NCBI RefSeq assembly: GCF_000419605.1
Contig: NZ_ATTI01000001.1
Span: 252,001-316,000, forward strand
Length of the DNA: 64,000 nt
DNA from: Sphingomonas phyllosphaerae 5.2
GTDB lineage: Bacteria; Pseudomonadota; Alphaproteobacteria; Sphingomonadales; Sphingomonadaceae
Reading direction: 5' to 3'
This document shows, piece by piece, positions 21,574 to 30,633 of this stretch. The position numbers and the translations under genes are program-made. The notes under the pieces are model-generated. The model ran no database searches. It saw only the letters and a program-made list of their open reading frames with translations, and was not told where the DNA came from. The stretch's first letter is position 1, and each line of letters starts with the position of its first letter.

Positions 21574-23061
21574 ATGGCGCTCGTAGGCGGAGACCGATTG
21601 CCTTCCGCACGGCGCGGGCCGACCGCGCGCGTCGCGCTCACCCCGTACGGACAGCGCGCGAGATCGTTCGGGGGCATGTTCGCGATCCATTTCGTGCTCG
21701 CCTCGCTGGCAGCCTTCGGCGCGGTCACGGCGCCATCGGCGGCATGGGCCTATGCCGCGCTCATCCTGTTTGGGTCGATGTGCTTCGGGTTGCTGCGCAC
21801 ATCGCCGGCAACGTTCCTGTTGTTCGTGCCGTTGCTGGCGTTGCGCATCACCGAGTTCATCTCGGGCGGAGCGATCGAGGCCGGCGCCTTCATGGTCGAG
21901 ACGAACATCACCGGGCGTCCGACCGGGGCGTTCACGCGGCTGCTGCTGATCTATCTGCTGTTCTTCCTGACTGCGACGTTCGTCGTCGAGGCGGCGTGGC
22001 CGCGGCTGAAGGTGCTGTTTCGCGAGGCGCCGAAGCGGTGGCAGGTCCAGGGGCGGCTGATCTGGCTGGCGTTGCTGATCGTGATGGGCGCAGCGACGCT
22101 GTACCTGGTGCGGCTGGGGATCAACAACGGCTTCCCGCTGATCTCGCATATCGATCGCTTCGCGTTCCTCGAGAAGGTCGATTCGCCGATCTATTCGGCA
22201 TGGATGACCAACCGGACCGTGCTGGTGCCGTTCATCGGCGCACTGGCGTGCATCCCCGGATATCGCCTGCGCGGCGCGCTGTTGCTGGTGTGGCTGCTCG
22301 CGCTGTCGGTGCTGTTCGGCGAGAAATTCACCTCGTTGCTGATGATCCTGAGCATCTTTTCGATTCCGGTGGGGCTGGTGCATATCGCCAACGATCGCGC
22401 GATCCCGACCGGTGCGATCGGCGGGATTTCGCTGGCCGTCGTGGTGGTGACGGTGCCGGCGGTGCTGGTCGCTTACGGAGCGCTCACCAACTTCGACCAT
22501 GCCGTGCAGCGTTACGGACAGCGCGTCGCGCTGCAGGGGCAGCTTTGGTACGTCGCCGACGAAAAATACCTGTCCGCGACCCGTTTCGACGATCGCGCGA
22601 TCGGCGCCGACGTGGCGTCGTGGATGCAGCCGGGCGAGCAGGACGCGACGAAGGCGGGCACGCGCTTCGGCCTCTACTATGTGATGCAGCCGTTTACCGA
22701 TTCACGGCTGCTCGGCTGGGCGATGGAGGGCGGGACCGGATTCGTCTTCTCGCTTTACCCATATCTGATGATGACGATGGGAATGATCGGGCTGCTGTTC
22801 GTGTCGTCGATCATCGCGATCTTCCACGCGTTCGTGATGAAAATGCTGGCGCAGACGATCGCAGAAAGCAACTGGATCGCCTCCGTGCTGTTCGGGCGCG
22901 CGATGAGCTCGCTTTATGGCGGATATACCACGGGATACCTGTGGAATTTCTTCGGCATCAAAAACCTGCTGACGTTGGCGGTCGCCTTGTTCATCACGTG
23001 GGAAGGACAGCGCCGGGACAGTCGGGTGCGCGCGATGATGAATTCGCTGGCGCGTCGCTGA
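21574..23061 (+). CDS. O-antigen/EPS polymerase-like multi-TM protein
   Basis: A 495-residue polytopic membrane protein with roughly ten hydrophobic segments and a long central loop (about residues 290-400). The C-terminal MSSLYGGYTTGYLWNFFGIK segment sits before the last helix. Topology and context fit a Wzy-like polysaccharide polymerase, possibly of the DUF6418 type, but Wzy proteins share little sequence and this remains inferred. ATG 21574 is preceded by AAGAAGGA. It is divergent from the beta-helix gene. Confidence 0.65.
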   Translation: MALVGGDRLPSARRGPTARVALTPYGQRARSFGGMFAIHFVLASLAAFGAVTAPSAAWAYAALILFGSMCFGLLRTSPATFLLFVPLLALRITEFISGGAIEAGAFMVETNITGRPTGAFTRLLLIYLLFFLTATFVVEAAWPRLKVLFREAPKRWQVQGRLIWLALLIVMGAATLYLVRLGINNGFPLISHIDRFAFLEKVDSPIYSAWMTNRTVLVPFIGALACIPGYRLRGALLLVWLLALSVLFGEKFTSLLMILSIFSIPVGLVHIANDRAIPTGAIGGISLAVVVVTVPAVLVAYGALTNFDHAVQRYGQRVALQGQLWYVADEKYLSATRFDDRAIGADVASWMQPGEQDATKAGTRFGLYYVMQPFTDSRLLGWAMEGGTGFVFSLYPYLMMTMGMIGLLFVSSIIAIFHAFVMKMLAQTIAESNWIASVLFGRAMSSLYGGYTTGYLWNFFGIKNLLTLAVALFITWEGQRRDSRVRAMMNSLARR

Positions 23062-23077
23062 TACGTTCGCTCTTCCG

Positions 23078-24121
23078 CTGCGTTCTGCCGTCGCCCGCTT
23101 CGGCAACATCGACATCGTGCGCGGCGTCGCCGCGCTGATGGTGGTGTTCCAGCACGCATCACAGCGTGCTGGCGTCTTCGGCCCCGATCAGCGCTTCCTG
23201 CTCGAGTGGTTCAATCCCGGACAGGCGGCGGTGGTCGCGTTCTTCCTGGTCTCGGGGTTCGTCATCCCGCTCAGCCTCGAGAAGGGGCGGAGCCTGACCC
23301 GCTTCGCGACCAGCCGCGTGCTGCGCATCTATCCGCTCTATCTGGTCGCCTTTGCGATCACCTATCTGGTGGTGCGCGGGCCGATCGACGCGCGCACGGT
23401 CGTCGCGCAGATCGCCTTCGCCTCCGAATATCTGCACACCCACAATTATGTCGGCAACTCGTGGACGCTGTCGATCGAGGCGGTGTGGTACGTGCTGTTC
23501 GCCGGGCTGTTCTTCCTGCGCCGCAACCGCTCCGACGTGACGATCGTGGCGCTGTTCGTCGCGTTGATCGCAGGCGGTGCCGCCTTGACGTTGACCGGGC
23601 ATCGCGCGCCGATGGGGCGGCTGGGGATGCTGGCGACCTGCGCGGTCGGGCTGTTCGCGTATCGCGCAGTGTCGGAGGGCAATGTGCGCGCCTTTGTGCG
23701 CCCGGCGGCGGTGCTGATCCCGGCGATCGCGCTCGGGTTGATCGTCGGCTTCGGACTGGCCGGCACGCACGGCGCACTCGACTTCTCGCTGCGCGCGATC
23801 GCGCTGTCGTGGGGAGCAGGTTATGTGCTGTTCTTCGGATCGTTCGCGCTGCGCCTGCCCGAGGTGGCGGAGCGGCTGTTGCGCAAGCTGGGCACGATCA
23901 GCTTCTCCGTCTACCTGATGCATACGTTCGCCCTGTGGACGGTCACTGCCATCGGGCTGAGCGGCTGGGCGTATATCGGCGCGGCGATCATATTGTCGTT
24001 GCCGCTGGCGATGGCGTCCTACACCTATATCGAGCTGCCCGCGATCCGGCTGTCGCACCGCTGGCCGCGCCGCAAGCCCGATGCGGTCGCACGCGAACCC
24101 GCTCCACTCACCGCCGACTGA
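23078..24121 (+). CDS. Acyltransferase 3 family protein (start unclear)
   Basis: An integral membrane acyltransferase (OafA/ExoZ type) that likely acetylates the exopolysaccharide. NIDIVRGVAALMVVFQHAS holds the family RG and His motif, with RVLRIYPLYLVAF and NSWTLSIEAVWYVLF further on and about ten TM helices. The family-conserved N-terminus begins before GTG 23117, yet the open frame upstream (back to TGA 23039) has no ATG, GTG or TTG. CTG 23078 would add 13 residues and restore the motif. Other readings are start at GTG 23117 or a small indel. Confidence 0.78.
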   Translation: MRSAVARFGNIDIVRGVAALMVVFQHASQRAGVFGPDQRFLLEWFNPGQAAVVAFFLVSGFVIPLSLEKGRSLTRFATSRVLRIYPLYLVAFAITYLVVRGPIDARTVVAQIAFASEYLHTHNYVGNSWTLSIEAVWYVLFAGLFFLRRNRSDVTIVALFVALIAGGAALTLTGHRAPMGRLGMLATCAVGLFAYRAVSEGNVRAFVRPAAVLIPAIALGLIVGFGLAGTHGALDFSLRAIALSWGAGYVLFFGSFALRLPEVAERLLRKLGTISFSVYLMHTFALWTVTAIGLSGWAYIGAAIILSLPLAMASYTYIELPAIRLSHRWPRRKPDAVAREPAPLTAD

Positions 24122-24316
24122 CATCGTCCACGACCCCGCCGCGCCGCCCGATATGGCAGCGCGGCGGGGATTCATGCGTCCGTGCGAGCGAGGCGACACG
24201 CTGTGCGTCAAGTGCACGGCGGCACGGTTAACTTGCCATAAACCCAACCCGTAAAGCTAATCGTGGGGCTGGCTCGGTATCAAAGGATATCGAGCACGGG
24301 TGGGAAGTTAAGCGAC

Positions 24317-26920
24317 ATGTTGACGTCGATCTACAACGCGTTCAGCGTTGCCGATTACTTGAGCGACCAGCAATGGGCCGGTGGGCGGGTGGATGCGGTC
24401 CAGCTGCATGGCGGTACGGCGGGGTGGAACGACTGGCTTTCGTCGGTGCAGTGGCAGGCGGACATGTTCGCCAACCAGGATGTCGCCGTGATGTGGTCGA
24501 TTCCGTTGATCCCGTATGGCGCGACGCTGGGCGATGCCGGTGCGGGCAAGTACGATGCCAAGTTCCTGGCGATGGCCAAGCAACTGGTGGCGAGCGGCGC
24601 AGGCGACGACAAGATCTACGTCCGGCTGGGCTGGGAGTTCAACGGCAACAACTGGAATTCGTCGTCCGCGGTCGGCGAGCCGGAGAATTACGCCGCAGCC
24701 TATCGCAAGTTCGTCGACATTGCGCGGACGGTTTCCGACAAGTTCGTGTTCGAATGGTGCCCGGCGCTGGACACCTGGGACATGAACCCCGAGGCGGCCT
24801 ATCCCGGCGACAAGTATGTCGATGTGATCGGCGTCGACATGTACTATAATACCGCATGGCACGACAAGGACGCAGTGAAGGCGTTCGACTGGTTCGTGAA
24901 GCAGCCATACGGCCTGCAATGGCAGCAGGACTTCGCAGCGGCGCACGGCAAGCAGACCGCGATGGGCGAATGGGGCGTGAACAGCGACTCGCCGGAATTC
25001 ATCAAGCTGGCGATGCAGTGGATGGCCGACCACGACATGGTCTACCAGAATTACTGGGAGTCGGACGCGGCGTTCAAGGGTGACCTGAGCAGTGGCCAGT
25101 ACAAGAAGGCGGCTGCCGCCTACCTTGCGATGCTGGACCAGCTGGCGACGCCCGACGCGGCGTCGACGGTGAACGCGTCGGTCGACACCGCGCTGCGGAC
25201 GGGCGAAGTCGCGCTGACGCTGGTCGGCAATGCGATCAACGGCTCCGGCAACGCGCTCGACAATGTCATCACCGGCAACGCGCGCGACAACGTGCTGCTG
25301 GGCGGTGCGGGTAACGACAAGCTATATGGTGGCGCGGGCAACGATCGGCTCGACGGCGGCACGGGCATCGACACGATGGTCGGCGGGATCGGTAACGACA
25401 CCTATGTGGTCGCGCAGACCGGCGACAAGGTGGTCGAGCGCGCGGACGAAGGGATCGATACGGTCTATGCCTCGGTCGACTTCACGCTGAGCGCGAACGT
25501 CGAGAACCTGTACCTCGTCACCGGCGCGACCAAGGGCACGGGCAACGATCTCGACAACCAGATCTTCGGCACCGGCGCGGGCGACGTGCTGAAGGGCATG
25601 GACGGCAACGACGTGCTGCGGGGCTATGCCGGCGACGACGCGCTGTTCGGCGGCAACGGCAACGACACGCTGTATGGCCACGAGGGCAACGACTATCTCG
25701 ACGGCGGCGCCGGCGCGGACCTGATGGACGGCGGCAGCGGCAACGATACCTATGTCGTCGACGATGCCGGCGACCAGGTGGTCGAGTTCTTCCAGAACGG
25801 CAACGGCGGCGTCGATACGGTCTATTCCTCGATCGACTACACGCTGACCGCCAACGTCGAGCATCTGTACCTGACCGGCGACGCGCGGATCGGCACCGGC
25901 AACAACCTGTCCAACGGGTTGAACGGCACCGCCGGCGCCGACACGCTGCGCGGGCTGGGCGGGGACGACTGGATTTATGGCAATGCCGGGAACGACCAGC
26001 TGTTCGGCGATTCCGGCAACGACTGGCTGTACGGCGGCGAGGGCAACGACCGGCTGGATGGCGGCGCGGGCGCCGACACGCTGCAGGGCGATGCGGGTGA
26101 CGACACCTACATCGTCGATAATGCCGGCGACGTGGTGGTTGAGCGCGCGAACGGCGGATACGACAGCGTCTATTCGGGCGTGAACCATACGCTGGGCAAC
26201 AACGTCGAGGCGCTGTACCTGACCGGCGGCGCGCGGATCGGCACCGGCAACACGCTCGACAACGCGCTCTACGGCACCAGCGGCGACGACACGCTGTCGG
26301 GGCTTGCCGGCAATGACGTGCTTCGCGGGCAGGCCGGTGACGATAAGCTGTACGGCGGCGCCGGCGACGACACGCTGCTCGGCCACGAGGGCAACGACTG
26401 GCTGGACGGCGGCACCGGCGCGGACACGATGGACGGCGGGACCGGCAACGACACCTATGTCGTCGACGACATCGCCGACCGCGTGATCGAATATTACCAG
26501 GACGGCAAGGGTGGCGTCGACATCGTGTTGTCGTCGATCGACTATGCGCTGGGCGCCAATGTCGAGAACCTGACGCTGACCGGCACTGCAGTGTTCGCCA
26601 CCGGCAACGCGCTGGACAACGTCATCCGCGGCAATGCGTCGAACAACGTCATCACCGGCGGCGCCGGCAACGATACGCTGTACGGCGGTGCCGGCGCGGA
26701 CCGCTTCGTTTTCGGGGCGGGATCGGGCAAGGACGTGATCGGCGACTTCGGGCGCGGCGACACGATCGACCTGGGCGCCTATCACTTCGACACGACGCCG
26801 GGCGTCACGAACGTGCATGGCGGCGCGCTGATCGACCTGGGCGGCGGCGACACGATCCTGGTCGCGGGCGTAACCGCGGACCATCTGGCGTTCACCGGCG
26901 GCAGCTTCGGCTTCATCTGA
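24317..26920 (+). CDS. GH26-like glycosidase with RTX calcium-binding repeats
   Basis: 867 residues. Residues 1-275 form a TIM-barrel like GH26 mannanases/lichenases: acid/base candidate Glu107 ([11 protein letters not shown]) and nucleophile candidate Glu218 (AMGEWGVN), both on the expected strands. From about residue 300 to 800 come RTX nonapeptides (GGAGNDxLxGG), interleaved with four copies of a roughly 130-residue module ending NVExLYLTGxAxxGTGN. No N-terminal signal is present; the C-terminal RTX/aspartate-rich end fits type I secretion. It lies next to the exopolysaccharide genes and may process that polymer. ATG 24317 preferred to GTG 24263. Confidence 0.85.
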   Translation: MLTSIYNAFSVADYLSDQQWAGGRVDAVQLHGGTAGWNDWLSSVQWQADMFANQDVAVMWSIPLIPYGATLGDAGAGKYDAKFLAMAKQLVASGAGDDKIYVRLGWEFNGNNWNSSSAVGEPENYAAAYRKFVDIARTVSDKFVFEWCPALDTWDMNPEAAYPGDKYVDVIGVDMYYNTAWHDKDAVKAFDWFVKQPYGLQWQQDFAAAHGKQTAMGEWGVNSDSPEFIKLAMQWMADHDMVYQNYWESDAAFKGDLSSGQYKKAAAAYLAMLDQLATPDAASTVNASVDTALRTGEVALTLVGNAINGSGNALDNVITGNARDNVLLGGAGNDKLYGGAGNDRLDGGTGIDTMVGGIGNDTYVVAQTGDKVVERADEGIDTVYASVDFTLSANVENLYLVTGATKGTGNDLDNQIFGTGAGDVLKGMDGNDVLRGYAGDDALFGGNGNDTLYGHEGNDYLDGGAGADLMDGGSGNDTYVVDDAGDQVVEFFQNGNGGVDTVYSSIDYTLTANVEHLYLTGDARIGTGNNLSNGLNGTAGADTLRGLGGDDWIYGNAGNDQLFGDSGNDWLYGGEGNDRLDGGAGADTLQGDAGDDTYIVDNAGDVVVERANGGYDSVYSGVNHTLGNNVEALYLTGGARIGTGNTLDNALYGTSGDDTLSGLAGNDVLRGQAGDDKLYGGAGDDTLLGHEGNDWLDGGTGADTMDGGTGNDTYVVDDIADRVIEYYQDGKGGVDIVLSSIDYALGANVENLTLTGTAVFATGNALDNVIRGNASNNVITGGAGNDTLYGGAGADRFVFGAGSGKDVIGDFGRGDTIDLGAYHFDTTPGVTNVHGGALIDLGGGDTILVAGVTADHLAFTGGSFGFI
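25216..26712 (+). repeat. Four RTX modules within the GH26-like gene
   Basis: Each module has two to four GGxGxDxLxGG-type Ca2+ loops, a TYVVDxAGDxVVE strand pair and a closing xSIDYTLxANVExLYLTG segment. Copies at roughly 25400-25570, 25740-25930, 26090-26260 and 26450-26630 are similar in DNA as well as protein, suggesting tandem duplication. Confidence 0.75.
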
Positions 26921-26925
26921 CCGGA

Positions 26926-26958
26926 CGGGCGGGGCGGCAACAACCGCCGCCCCGCCCG
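26926..26958 (+). terminator. Terminator-like hairpin after the RTX gene
   Basis: A 13-bp perfect GC stem (cgggcggggcggc / gccgccccgcccg) with a 7-base loop, 6 bases after the stop. The trailing tract has few T residues, so termination strength is uncertain. Confidence 0.65.
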
Positions 26959-27078
26959 ATCGTTCCGACGCCCGGCACGATCACCGAAAACCGTCCCGGA
27001 ATGGACGGTTGTTAAGAATAACCGTTCCTTGCCGATACTTTAGTGCATCTTCATCTAATGCCCAACGACGACAGGGGT

Positions 27079-27804
27079 ATGACGATGTTGAAGATGATGA
27101 CCGTCGGGGCGGCAGCGCTGGCGATGGCGGCACCCGCGGCCGCAGCGCCTGCGACAGTAACGGTGACCGGGACGGTGATGGGCGGATTCGATCCGGCGGG
27201 CACGTTCGGCACTGCCGGTGCGAACCTTGCGGGACAGGCATTCAGCGCAGTCTTCACGATCAATGCGAAGCCGGACAGCGCGACCGTGACGACCGGCAAT
27301 TCGGCGTTTCTCTTCGGGAACGGCGCCGCCTCCCCGGTCAGCGCCGCGCTGACGATCGGATCGGCCACGTATAATTTCGCCGGGTCGTTCAGCGGCCTCG
27401 CGCGCGCCGCCGACGCGGCCGGCCAGGGCGGGACCGACCTGCTCTACTACATGGTCGAGGATACCGACGTGTCGTTGCTGCCGCCGGGCAACACCTTGTT
27501 CTACGTCGGGTTCGACACGCTGCGCGATGTGATCGGGAAGGGTGACTATGCCTCGAACGACGTCGCCGGGCTGACGCTGGCCGACAACGCCAAGGGGCAT
27601 GTGCAGATCGCCAACCGCGATGCCGTGACCGGAAGCTACGGCCCGTCGACCTTCGCCGACCTGGCGGTCACCTCGATCCGCGCGCAGATGGCTGCGCCGG
27701 TGCCGGAGCCCGCGACGTGGGCGATGATGGTGACCGGTTTCGCGATGGCGGGCGTGGCGCTGCGTCGCCGTCGCCGCGTGGACGCGCGGGTACGCTTCGC
27801 CTAA
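27079..27804 (+). CDS. PEPxxWA-CTERM sorting domain-containing protein
   Basis: About 241 residues: signal peptide (MLKMMTVGAAALAMAAPAAAA), an extracellular beta-rich domain, and a C-terminal sorting signal VPEPATWAMMVTGFAMAG with a TM helix and RRRRR tail. This class is handled by an exosortase/archaeosortase-like system and usually accompanies exopolysaccharide production, which fits the neighbouring EPS genes. Start taken at ATG 27079; ATG 27085 fits the SD (AGGGG) about equally well. Confidence 0.83.
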   Translation: MTMLKMMTVGAAALAMAAPAAAAPATVTVTGTVMGGFDPAGTFGTAGANLAGQAFSAVFTINAKPDSATVTTGNSAFLFGNGAASPVSAALTIGSATYNFAGSFSGLARAADAAGQGGTDLLYYMVEDTDVSLLPPGNTLFYVGFDTLRDVIGKGDYASNDVAGLTLADNAKGHVQIANRDAVTGSYGPSTFADLAVTSIRAQMAAPVPEPATWAMMVTGFAMAGVALRRRRRVDARVRFA

Positions 27805-27833
27805 GCCTTTCCGAGGCTTTCGAAGGGGTGACG

Positions 27834-28655
27834 GTGCGGCTTTTCGTGTTCGGGCTGGGTTATGCGGCGCGCGCCATCGCCGATGCGGCGGGGGCACCGT
27901 TGCTGGCGACCACGCGCGACGGACGCGACGGCACGCTTCGTTTCGACGACGAGGCGGGTGTGCGCAGCGGACTGGCGGCAAGCACGCACGTGCTGTCGTC
28001 GGTGCCACCCGACGACGACGGCGATCCGGTGCTGCGCCTGTACGGCGACGTGCTTGGTGGACGGTGGCTCGGTTATCTTTCCTCGACCGGCGTCTATGGC
28101 GACGCGGCGGGTGCGTGGGTGGACGAGCGTGCCGCGGCGGATCGTGGGCGTCGCCCCTTGCGCAACGCCGCGGATGCGGCGTGGCTGGCGACAGGGGCGG
28201 GCGTGTTCCGCTTGCCGGGAATCTATGGCCCGGGACGCTCGCCGCTGGAACGCGTGGCGCGCGGCGAAGCACACCGCACCGGCGCGGCGGGGCAGGTATT
28301 CAGCCGCATCCATGTTGCCGATCTCGCGAGCGGCGTGGTGGCAGGCTTCTCCGCGCCGCCGGGTGCGTATAACCTCGCCGACGACGTGCCGGCGGCGCAG
28401 GACGAGGTGGTCGCCTATGCCGCGGCGTTGCTGGGGCTGCCGCCGCCGCCCGTGATACCGGTCGAGCAATTGTCGGCGGCGGCGCGCGGTTTCCATGCCG
28501 AGAACCGTCGTGTGGCGAACGGCAAGGCGAAGCGCGTGCTGGGATGGCGGCTGCGCTACCCCGATTACCGCGCCGGCCTGCGCGCCTTGAGTGCGATGAC
28601 CAGTCCGACCGCGGCGAGCGCTGCGCCGCCGCCGGCAAGCGGCGTCCAGCGATAG
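27834..28655 (+). CDS. SDR-family NAD(P)-dependent epimerase-like protein (YeeZ-like)
   Basis: A 273-residue Rossmann protein. VRLFVFGLGYAARA is a GxGxxA nucleotide site, YLSSTGVYGD is the SSxxVYG region of extended SDRs, VFRLPGIYGPGRSPL follows, and IHVADLASGVVAG is the family C-terminal motif. It resembles YeeZ. No classical YxxxK Tyr-Lys pair is evident. GTG 27834 has AAGGGG 5 bases upstream. Its last 91 bases overlap the 3' end of the convergent EamA gene. Confidence 0.78.
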   Translation: MRLFVFGLGYAARAIADAAGAPLLATTRDGRDGTLRFDDEAGVRSGLAASTHVLSSVPPDDDGDPVLRLYGDVLGGRWLGYLSSTGVYGDAAGAWVDERAAADRGRRPLRNAADAAWLATGAGVFRLPGIYGPGRSPLERVARGEAHRTGAAGQVFSRIHVADLASGVVAGFSAPPGAYNLADDVPAAQDEVVAYAAALLGLPPPPVIPVEQLSAAARGFHAENRRVANGKAKRVLGWRLRYPDYRAGLRALSAMTSPTAASAAPPPASGVQR

Positions 28656-29506
28656 TTCTCGAACAGCGTCGACAGCAGCATCGCGATCACCGGCACGATC
28701 ACGCCGTTATAGGCCGCCTTGGCGGGGCCGATCGTGCGGATGATGCGGAAATAGAGCGTGAAGGCGAGCGCGGAGGCGACGATCCCGAGATAGAGCACGC
28801 CCGCGACGTAAGCGGGGCGCGCATCGAAGACCGGCGCGCCGGTGGTCGCCCACGCCCAGGCCGCGTCGAGCGCGGCGCCGATCAGCATCGCGGTGGCGAG
28901 CGTCGGGATCATCGGGTAGCGCGCCGCGGTTTTCGTCGCCTGCATGACGTTGGCGCTGGACGCGGACAGGATCGCGCAGAGCGTGAAGGCGATGCCGGTC
29001 AGCGATTCGGCGGGGCCGCCGGGATCGTTGCGTGCCTCGTTGATGAACAGCAATGCGACGCCGCTCATCGCGACCGTCGAGCCGACCAGCAACTGCCGCC
29101 CGAGCCGCTGACCCAGGAAGATGCGCGCGAACAGCGCGTTGGGCACGAGCAGCAGCGCGAAGATCACCGCGACCAGCCCGGAGGTGATATGTTCCTCGGC
29201 ACGGTAGACGAAGTTGAAGTTCAGCACGAACTGCAGCAGCCCGAGCGTCGCGGCGAATCGCCAGAAGCCGGGTTGCGCGAACAGCGCGCGGGTGCCGGGC
29301 GCGCGCTGCCACCCGGCGACCGCCGCCAGCGTGATGCCGGCGACGAGGAAGCGATAGCTGACCGACCAGCTGGCCGGCACCGCCACCGCACCGCCGGCGA
29401 GCTGGTCGCGGATCACGATCCAGGTCGATCCCCAGATCAGCACCACCAGCGCGAACGGCACCAGCACCGCGGCGCGGGTGCTGTTGGGCGGATCGGCAGG
29501 CGGCAT
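28565..29506 (-). CDS. EamA family (DMT) transporter
   Basis: A 313-residue, ten-TM drug/metabolite transporter with two EamA halves. LIWGSTWIVIRDQ marks the start of the first, and IGPAKAAYNGVIVPVIAMLLS lies in the second. Such proteins export amino acids or metabolites. ATG overlaps the threonine aldolase stop by one base (TGATG), suggesting co-expression and possibly export of an amino-acid product. Confidence 0.9.
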   Translation of the reverse strand: MPPADPPNSTRAAVLVPFALVVLIWGSTWIVIRDQLAGGAVAVPASWSVSYRFLVAGITLAAVAGWQRAPGTRALFAQPGFWRFAATLGLLQFVLNFNFVYRAEEHITSGLVAVIFALLLVPNALFARIFLGQRLGRQLLVGSTVAMSGVALLFINEARNDPGGPAESLTGIAFTLCAILSASSANVMQATKTAARYPMIPTLATAMLIGAALDAAWAWATTGAPVFDARPAYVAGVLYLGIVASALAFTLYFRIIRTIGPAKAAYNGVIVPVIAMLLSTLFENYRWTPLAGGGAALAAVGLVIALKARRPAR

Positions 29507-30507
29507 CAAAGGTCCGCGATCGCGTCGGCAAGCGGCTGGATGTCCTCGGCCCGCTGATTCCAGCTGACCACCAGCCGCGCCTCGCCCGCGCCCCAATCGT
29601 AGAAGTCGAAGCCGGCGGCGCGCAGCGAGGCGGCCTCCTGCGCGGTGACGCGCAGGAACACCTCGTTGGCGTCGACCGGGTGCAGCAGACGGTCGCCCGC
29701 GGCGCGTGCGAGCAGTGCGGCGCCGGCGTTGGCGCTGCGCGCGCAGTCCAGCCAGACGTCGTCGTCGAGCATGGCCAGCAATTGCGCGGCGAGATAGCGT
29801 CCCTTCGACAGCAGGTGCCCGGCACGCTTGCGGCGGTAGAGCGTGGCGTCGGCGAGATCGCGGTCGAAGAAGACCAGTGCCTCGGCGTTCATGCCGCCGT
29901 TCTTGACGAAGCCGAAGCTGAGCGCGTCGGCGCCGCCGCGCCACGTCAGGTCGGCTGGCGAGGCGCCGGTCGCGACGACCGCGTTGGCGAAACGGGCGCC
30001 GTCGATGTGGAACCCCAGCTGCCGCTCCTTGGCGAGTGCACCCAGCGCGGCGACCTCGGCCGGCGAATAGACGCGGCCGTATTCGGTGGCGTTGGTGATC
30101 GACAGCGCATGCGGGCGCTGTTGATGGACGTCGTAGCGTTGACGATCCAGGACCGCGGCGGCGGTGGCGGGGGTCAGCTTCGCGCCATCGCCCTCGGCCA
30201 GCAGCAGCTTGGCGCCGTGGGTGAAGAATTCCGGCGCGCCGCATTCGTCGTTCTGGATATGCGCCTCGCGGTGGCAGAGCACTGCGCCGTGCGGCGGGCA
30301 AAGCGCGGCGAGCGCGAGGCAATTGGCGGCGGTGCCGCTGGGCACCCACAGCACGCGCACCGCCGTCTCGAACAGCGCCGAGAAGCGCTCGTCGAGCGCC
30401 TTCGACCAGCGATCGCCGTCGTAAGCGGTGTCGAGCGTGTCGGCGGCGGCGAGCGCGCGCAGCACGGCGGGATGGACGGGGGCGGCGTTGTCGGAGAAGA
30501 AGCGCAT
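29506..30507 (-). CDS. Low-specificity L-threonine aldolase family
   Basis: A 333-residue fold-type I PLP enzyme that splits L-threonine/allo-threonine into glycine and acetaldehyde. The PLP Lys202 is in SFGFVKNGGM, with Asp169 (FHIDGARFAN) contacting the pyridine nitrogen and the family SDNAAPVHPAV start. The SGTAANCLAL helix is the phosphate-binding loop. First gene of a two-gene unit with the EamA transporter. Confidence 0.9.
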   Translation of the reverse strand: MRFFSDNAAPVHPAVLRALAAADTLDTAYDGDRWSKALDERFSALFETAVRVLWVPSGTAANCLALAALCPPHGAVLCHREAHIQNDECGAPEFFTHGAKLLLAEGDGAKLTPATAAAVLDRQRYDVHQQRPHALSITNATEYGRVYSPAEVAALGALAKERQLGFHIDGARFANAVVATGASPADLTWRGGADALSFGFVKNGGMNAEALVFFDRDLADATLYRRKRAGHLLSKGRYLAAQLLAMLDDDVWLDCARSANAGAALLARAAGDRLLHPVDANEVFLRVTAQEAASLRAAGFDFYDWGAGEARLVVSWNQRAEDIQPLADAIADL

Positions 30508-30633
30508 GACAGTGCCTTCGGACAGCCGGCCGGGCGGGTCAATATCGCGCGGCGACGCGCGGTGCGCAGAAGCGTGTGCCTTGCTCAGCCCGGTGCTCGC
30601 ACGCTGCGATCGCCGCCAGTGTTCTGGGGCTAA

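Noticed and set aside
25216..26712. CRISPR-like periodicity
   Set aside because: The periodic sequence is the protein-coding RTX repeat, without spacers.
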